From NCBI GenBank assembly GCA_047722305.1, contig JBDNYM010000061.1, positions 1 through 10,720 of the forward strand: a stretch of 10,720 nucleotides of DNA. Reading direction: 5' to 3'. Origin of the DNA: JAKVJE01 sp047722305 (GTDB lineage Bacteria; Actinomycetota; Actinomycetes; Actinomycetales; Microbacteriaceae). The first letter of the stretch is position 1; every line of letters begins with the position of its first letter. A program made the translations under genes and the position numbers. This document shows, piece by piece, positions 6,743 through 10,720 of the stretch. Below the pieces are notes generated by a model. That model made no database searches, was not told the origin of the DNA, and was given only the letters and a program-made list of their open reading frames with translations.

Positions 6743-7701
6743 GCTGGCGTGCTCCTGTTCTCCGGTCTGGTCTGGCGGTGGACGCCGGTCGCCGTGGCGT
6801 ACTGCTTCTCCAGCTTCTTGAGGATGCTCTGCAGCTGCTTCTGGGGCACGCTCGACTTGTCGATGAGGATGCCGCCGTTCTCGTCGGAGATCTGCTGCTG
6901 AATCTCCTTGGAGTCCTGGAAGATCTTCACGAGCTTCTTCAGGGTCGGATTGTCGGCGTCCTTCTGCCGCACCGTGAAGATGTTGATGTACGGCTCGGCG
7001 TCGGTGCTCTTGGCGTCGTTGATGAGCGCGTCCTTGGGGTCGAGCCCGCCGTCGACGACGTTGTTGTTGGTGGTGGCGCCGGCGGCGACGTCGCCCAGGC
7101 CGATCACGACCTGGGTGCTGGCCACGGCCTGCACCTTCACCTTCGACTCGGGCAGGACGTCGTCGGGGGTGGACAGCGGGCTGCCGCCGTTCTTGAGCTT
7201 CAGCAGACCGGCCTGCTGGAAGACGAGCAGGGCGCGCGCCTGGTTGGTGGCGTCATTGGGGACGAGCACCGTGGAGCCGGAGGGAATCTCGGAGATCTTC
7301 TGGTACTTCTTCGAGTAGATGCCCATCGGGTAGATGTAGTTGGCGGCCAGAGCGACCAGGTGGCTGTTGGTCGCCACGTTGAACTGCGCCTGGTAGAAGA
7401 GGTGCTGGAACGAGTTGATGTCGGTGGTGCCGTCCACGGTGGACTGATCGAGCTGCTGTCCGTCGGTGATCGGGACGATCTGCAGATCGATGTTCTGCTT
7501 CTTGGCCTCGGTCTGCCAGGTGGCCCAGTAGCTCTTCGAGGCGTCGTGCACGCCGAGCTTGACGACCGCGGGTTTGGCGGCGGCGCTGCTGGTGCTCGAG
7601 CCGCTGCCGGCTGACGAGCACGCTGATACGCCCACGGCGAGTGCCAGTGCGGTTGCGGTGGCCAGCAGCGCCGTGGCGATGCGGGTTCTTCTCCGAGTCA
7701 T
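6586..7701 (-). CDS. metQ: Methionine-binding lipoprotein MetQ, with anomalous C-terminal overlap into metN
   Basis: This is the substrate-binding lipoprotein of the NlpA/MetQ family. A basic N-terminus and hydrophobic stretch lead to the lipobox VSAC, so Cys28 should be lipid-anchored, followed by a Ser/Gly/Ala-rich linker. VKLGVHDAS (47-55), DINSFQHLFY (94-103), LVPNDATNQARALLV (146-160) and VNGGL-like VDGGLDP (216-222) are typical of MetQ. Recognisable similarity ends near residue 301 (KLEKQY). The frame then continues for 70 more residues rich in Ser, Pro, Arg and Thr, of which 320-371 are metN read out of frame. No minus-strand stop exists in any frame between 6743 and 6926. A lost stop or a deletion at the metQ-metN junction is likely, or a sequence error. 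AGGA lies 6 nt before the ATG. Confidence 0.88.
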   Translation of the reverse strand: MTRRRTRIATALLATATALALAVGVSACSSAGSGSSTSSAAAKPAVVKLGVHDASKSYWATWQTEAKKQNIDLQIVPITDGQQLDQSTVDGTTDINSFQHLFYQAQFNVATNSHLVALAANYIYPMGIYSKKYQKISEIPSGSTVLVPNDATNQARALLVFQQAGLLKLKNGGSPLSTPDDVLPESKVKVQAVASTQVVIGLGDVAAGATTNNNVVDGGLDPKDALINDAKSTDAEPYINIFTVRQKDADNPTLKKLVKIFQDSKEIQQQISDENGGILIDKSSVPQKQLQSILKKLEKQYATATGVHRQTRPENRSTPAWHRSSPSNTSPNASPNTAPSPSMTSACASSTGRSTASSAIREPARAPSSGW

Positions 7702-7868
7702 GGGAGGTCCTCAATTCCTTGGTCGAGCCGCCGGATCATCACGACGACGGAACCAAGTGTGCGAGGGGTGGAGAACTCGGACAACTCTGCGCGCAACACG
7801 ACGACTTGTCGTGAAACACAGTGAAATGCTGGCCGGTATCGGTGGCGGATCAGGCGAAACGGGATACC
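7702..7868. promoter_or_regulatory. metQ upstream region, probable promoter of the metQ-metN-metI-aminotransferase unit
   Basis: This 167-bp non-coding gap separates the right-hand ABC operon from metQ, enough for a new promoter. An inverted repeat CACGAC-N5-GTCGTG (7797-7813) is the clearest operator candidate. A weak sigma-70-like pair on the minus strand is TTGTCC (7784-7779) and CACACT (7761-7756) with 17-bp spacing. It would start transcription about 45-50 nt before metQ. The match to a -10 consensus is poor. No SAM riboswitch or strong terminator after the ATPase gene was recognised. Confidence 0.4.
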
Positions 7869-9002
7869 CTACCCCGCCGGGTAGAACAGGCCGGAGCCGA
7901 TGCGGACGTCCACGGGCTCCCCCTGCTGCGGCAGCCGCCCGGCGACGCGGGCGCGGAACTCCACCCCGTTCCAGTCGACGGTCACCGTATGGGCGGGCGA
8001 CCCGAACAGGGCAGCGGTGACGCGGGCCGGGCCGACCTCAGCGGTGGCGGTGCTGCCGGTGCCGGGGACCGCACTGCCGGCAGCGGCCAGGTCGACGGCG
8101 GCGGGCAGCACGGCCAGCGTGCCGCGGCATTCCCCGGCGCCGCGCGGCGAGCCCGGTCCGAGTTCGACGGGGATGCTCGCAGGCAGCCGATCCGGGTGGA
8201 ACCGGTCGCCGTCGAGCACCCCCTCCAGCAGGGTGGCGTCGTCGAGGAAGGCGGCGATCAGCGGACTCGCCGGCGCGGCCAGGAGATCGGCCGGGGTGGC
8301 GACCTGCTGCAGGCGCCCGTCGGCGAGCACGGCGACGCGGTCGGCGATGGCGAGCGCCTCCTGCCGGTCGTGGGTGACGTGCACCACGGTCAGGCCCAGG
8401 TCTTTGCTCATTCGGCGCACCTCCAGCCGCAGGCGCATTCGCAGCGGCTCGTCGAGGGCGGAGAACGCCTCGTCGAGCAGCAGGGCTCCGGGGCGGTCCA
8501 CGATGGCGCGGGCCAGGGCGACCCGCTGCCGCTGCCCGCCGGACAGCTCGGCCGGGTCCCGTTCGGCGGCGCCGGGCAGGCCGACCAGAGCCAGCACATC
8601 GTCGATGCGGCGGCGGCGTTGCGCCCGGGGTACGCGCCGCTGCCGGAGGGGATACTCGACGTTGCCGCCGACGCTCAGGTGCGGCCAGATCGCGTGCTGC
8701 TGGAACACCATCCCCAGGCGGCGCTCCTCCGGCGGTATGAAGCGCTCGGCGCTCGCCACGGTCCGCCCCGCCACCGCGATGCGGCCGGAACCGGGGCGGA
8801 TGAAGCCGGCGATGCCGCGCAGCAGGGTGGTCTTGCCGGAACCGGACGGCCCGACCAGAGCCAGGACCTCCCCCGCGCCGACGCGCAGGCTCACATCGTC
8901 GAGGCCGTGGGTGCCGTCGGGGAACACCACGGTGACCCGGTCGAGTTGGACTGCGGCCGCCGTTGCGGATGGCTCAGCTGTTGCAGATTCCATGGCCGTC
9001 AT
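7869..9002 (-). CDS. ABC transporter ATP-binding protein, Fe3+/thiamine/phosphonate/polyamine class (FbpC/PotA-like, with TOBE-like C-terminus)
   Basis: This 377-residue ATPase is probably the motor of the importer whose permease is just upstream. Walker A is GPSGSGKTT (51-59), the Q-loop is FQQHAIWPHLSV (100-111), the signature is LSGGQRQR (153-160), Walker B is ALLLDEA (173-179), and the switch is His211 (VTHDRQEA). QQVATPADLLAAP (232-244) and the roughly 120-residue C-terminal region, probably TOBE-like, place it in the FbpC/PotA/CysA group rather than in the MetN group. The ATG overlaps the permease stop as ATGA, with AAAGGAG 10 nt upstream. A second in-frame ATG at 8993 is too far from that site. 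The substrate could be ferric iron, thiamine, phosphonate or similar; the binding protein that would decide is not in the window. Confidence 0.9.
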   Translation of the reverse strand: MTAMESATAEPSATAAAVQLDRVTVVFPDGTHGLDDVSLRVGAGEVLALVGPSGSGKTTLLRGIAGFIRPGSGRIAVAGRTVASAERFIPPEERRLGMVFQQHAIWPHLSVGGNVEYPLRQRRVPRAQRRRRIDDVLALVGLPGAAERDPAELSGGQRQRVALARAIVDRPGALLLDEAFSALDEPLRMRLRLEVRRMSKDLGLTVVHVTHDRQEALAIADRVAVLADGRLQQVATPADLLAAPASPLIAAFLDDATLLEGVLDGDRFHPDRLPASIPVELGPGSPRGAGECRGTLAVLPAAVDLAAAGSAVPGTGSTATAEVGPARVTAALFGSPAHTVTVDWNGVEFRARVAGRLPQQGEPVDVRIGSGLFYPAG

Positions 9003-10582
9003 CGTCCCGGCACTCCTTTCGATACCAGTCCCAGTCCGGTCATCCCGGCGGCGACGACCAGCACGGACAGCGCCGCGGCCTGGTCGTAGGCGCCGGCCTG
9101 CTGGAAGTTGAAGATGACCACCCCGAGGGTCTGGGCGTTCGGGGCCAGCAGGATGGCGGAGATGGTGAGCTCGCGCAGAGCGGTGAGGGCGACGAGCGTG
9201 CCCCCGGTCAACGCGGCGGGGATGCCGAGGCGCCAGGGGACGTCCCGCAGCGCCCGCAGGGGGCCGGCCCCGGCGGACCGGGCGGCCTCGATCAGCGCGG
9301 CCGGCACGGCGGCCAGCGGCGCCTGCACCGCCTGCACCACCTGGGCCAGGAATGCGGTGACGTAGGCGCACAGGATGAGCCAGGGAGTGTTGAACAGGCC
9401 GATGTGTGGCGCCAGCAGCAGCCAGCCCACGGCGACGATCAGCCCGGGGACGGCCTGCGGCAGCATGACGAGCGTCAGTAGGCCCCGGTCGCCGCGGGCA
9501 CGGGCGTGGGTGGTGAGCACGCCGAGGATCAGGCCGAGCCCCGCGCACAGCACTCCCGCGCCCAGGGCCAGACCGAGCGAGGTCCAGATGCCGGTCAGCG
9601 TGCTCGGGTTGGCGAAGGCGGTCGCGTAGGCGGCGAGGGTGAGATTTTCCGGACGCAGGGGCACGCCCGGGGCGGACAGCAGCGACTGGACGAGCAGTGC
9701 GCTCAGCGGCAGCGCGGTGACGAGCAGCCCCGCCGTCCACAGCAGCGCGCCCCAGAGCGGGCGCAGCGAGAGGGGCAGCGGCTCCCCTCCCGAGACCCGC
9801 GTCTCGAACGTGATCCGCCGACTCCGGCGGCCGGAGGCGAGCACGCCCAGGGCGGCGACCGCCAGCATGACCACGCCGACGGCCGCGACCACCTGCAGCG
9901 GGTCGGCGACGGTTCCCGACTGCACGTAGCGGTAGATGAGGGTGGCCAGGGTCGGGTAGCGGCCGGGGGTGCCGATGATCGAGGGGATGCCGAAGTCGGC
10001 CAGGTTCGAGATCGCGACCAGCAGGAAGGCCGCGCCGATGGCCGGCCGCAGCAGCGGGACGGTGACCTGGGCGAGGGTGCCGAGCGGATGGCTGCCGCCG
10101 ATGCGGGCGGCCTCCTCCAGCGCCGGCGGGATGCGGGACAGAGCCAGCGCGATGATGAGGTAGGCGACCGGGTAGGCGTGCAGGGTGAGCAGGAAGATGA
10201 CGCCCCCGCCCCCGTAGATGCTCCACAGCGGTCCGCCGAATAGGTGCTGCCAGAACAGGTTGATCGGGCTGGACGGCCCGAATACCCCCACCCAGGCGAT
10301 GGCGCCGACGAACGGCGGCACCAGCAGCGGGGCGAGCACCACGAGGCGCAGGATGCGCCGCCCCGGCAGGTCGGTGTGCTCGATGAGCACGACCAGCCCC
10401 GTGGCGATGGCGACGGCCAGGACGCCCGACACCAGCGACGACACCAGGCTGTTCCAGCCGGCCGTGAGCACGTCGGGGGCGAGCAGCTCCGGGAAGCGGC
10501 CGCCGGCGACCCCCACGACCACGACGGTCGCGAGGGGGGCGGCGACGAGGGCGAGGACGGCCGTCCACAGGCCGGCGCGCAC
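8999..10582 (-). CDS. Fused two-domain ABC permease (FbpB-like), N-terminus uncertain
   Basis: This inner-membrane permease has two homologous halves fused in one chain of at least 527 residues, as in FbpB-type ferric-iron and ThiP/PhnU-type permeases. The first coupling motif is EEAARIGGSHPLG (156-168) and the second is IEAARSAGAGPLR (431-443). Each half contains about six hydrophobic segments, joined by a polar linker near 250-272. The listed start is a GTG with no ribosome binding site. Typical members have a few more residues before the first membrane helix, and the frame stays open into the homopolymer stretch beyond 10600. The real start is therefore probably lost in bad sequence. The stop overlaps the ATPase start (ATGA). 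The partner substrate-binding protein is probably further right, outside the window. Confidence 0.87.
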   Translation of the reverse strand: MRAGLWTAVLALVAAPLATVVVVGVAGGRFPELLAPDVLTAGWNSLVSSLVSGVLAVAIATGLVVLIEHTDLPGRRILRLVVLAPLLVPPFVGAIAWVGVFGPSSPINLFWQHLFGGPLWSIYGGGGVIFLLTLHAYPVAYLIIALALSRIPPALEEAARIGGSHPLGTLAQVTVPLLRPAIGAAFLLVAISNLADFGIPSIIGTPGRYPTLATLIYRYVQSGTVADPLQVVAAVGVVMLAVAALGVLASGRRSRRITFETRVSGGEPLPLSLRPLWGALLWTAGLLVTALPLSALLVQSLLSAPGVPLRPENLTLAAYATAFANPSTLTGIWTSLGLALGAGVLCAGLGLILGVLTTHARARGDRGLLTLVMLPQAVPGLIVAVGWLLLAPHIGLFNTPWLILCAYVTAFLAQVVQAVQAPLAAVPAALIEAARSAGAGPLRALRDVPWRLGIPAALTGGTLVALTALRELTISAILLAPNAQTLGVVIFNFQQAGAYDQAAALSVLVVAAGMTGLGLVSKGVPGR

Positions 10583-10600
10583 GAGGCCGACCGCGTGCCC

Positions 10601-10720
10601 GGGGGGGGGGGGGCGCCCGGGGGGGCGGCCCCCCCCGCGGGGGGCGGGGCGGGGGTTACGACCGCCGGAGTGGGGGCGGCGGGCCGCGCGGGGGGGGGGG
10701 GGGGGGGGGGTGTTGTTGGG
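10601..10720. other. Homopolymer-rich terminal stretch, likely assembly/read artefact
   Basis: G-runs of 13 (10601-10613), 7 (10619-10625) and 21 (10690-10710) and a C-run of 8 (10629-10636) dominate this stretch, unlike anything else in the window. Poly-G of this kind is a known artefact of two-colour short-read chemistry at read ends. No gene or promoter can be trusted here. It probably replaces the true N-terminal end of the permease gene and whatever lies upstream. Confidence 0.75.

Noticed and set aside
7869..10568. 899-residue minus-strand frame suggesting a permease-ATPase fusion
   Set aside because: The N-terminal part is the permease gene read in the wrong frame (Arg/Pro/Gly-rich). 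The real permease frame ends at 8999 with an ATGA overlap, so these are two coupled genes.

Overview
The window reads as chromosomal DNA of a very high-GC Gram-positive actinomycete. The Microbacteriaceae are a reasonable guess, inferred only from base composition, strong GGAGG-type ribosome binding sites and protein flavour. GC bias keeps several non-coding frames open for long stretches; those frames are not genes. Eight protein genes can be supported. There is no tRNA, rRNA, CRISPR array or insertion sequence. The last ~120 bp (10601-10720) are homopolymer-rich and look like an assembly or read artefact, so the window probably ends at a contig edge.

Left block (1-3683). A divergent pair shares a 144-bp control region full of inverted repeats. 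Leftward is an FMN-dependent alpha-hydroxy-acid oxidase homologue with two unusual substitutions at conserved positions. Rightward is a MetY-type O-acetylhomoserine sulfhydrylase homologue, followed after 79 bp by a medium-chain, zinc-type dehydrogenase that lacks the structural-zinc lobe.

Middle block (3765-7701, all leftward). The transcription order is metQ (lipoprotein), metN (ATPase), metI (permease), then a fold-type I aminotransferase. metN and metI overlap by ATGA. The metQ frame has no stop before metN, so MetQ would carry a meaningless tail read out of frame from metN. This block converges on the left block across an 81-bp gap with two related GC-rich hairpin units.

Right block (7869-10582, leftward). 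A two-domain fused ABC permease and its ATPase overlap by ATGA, forming an FbpBC-like Fe3+/thiamine/phosphonate-class importer. Its binding protein is not in the window, and the permease N-terminus runs into the artefactual end.

Together, the left and middle blocks suggest a sulfur amino acid locus (inference). MetNIQ would import methionine or an analogue. The aminotransferase and hydroxy-acid oxidase could meet at a 2-keto acid such as 4-methylthio-2-oxobutanoate. The MetY-like enzyme would make homocysteine or methionine from O-acetylhomoserine. The dehydrogenase's substrate is unknown. No previously undescribed system can be shown from the sequence alone. The best leads are the divergent oxidase, the locus composition, the structured divergent promoter and the metQ-metN junction.
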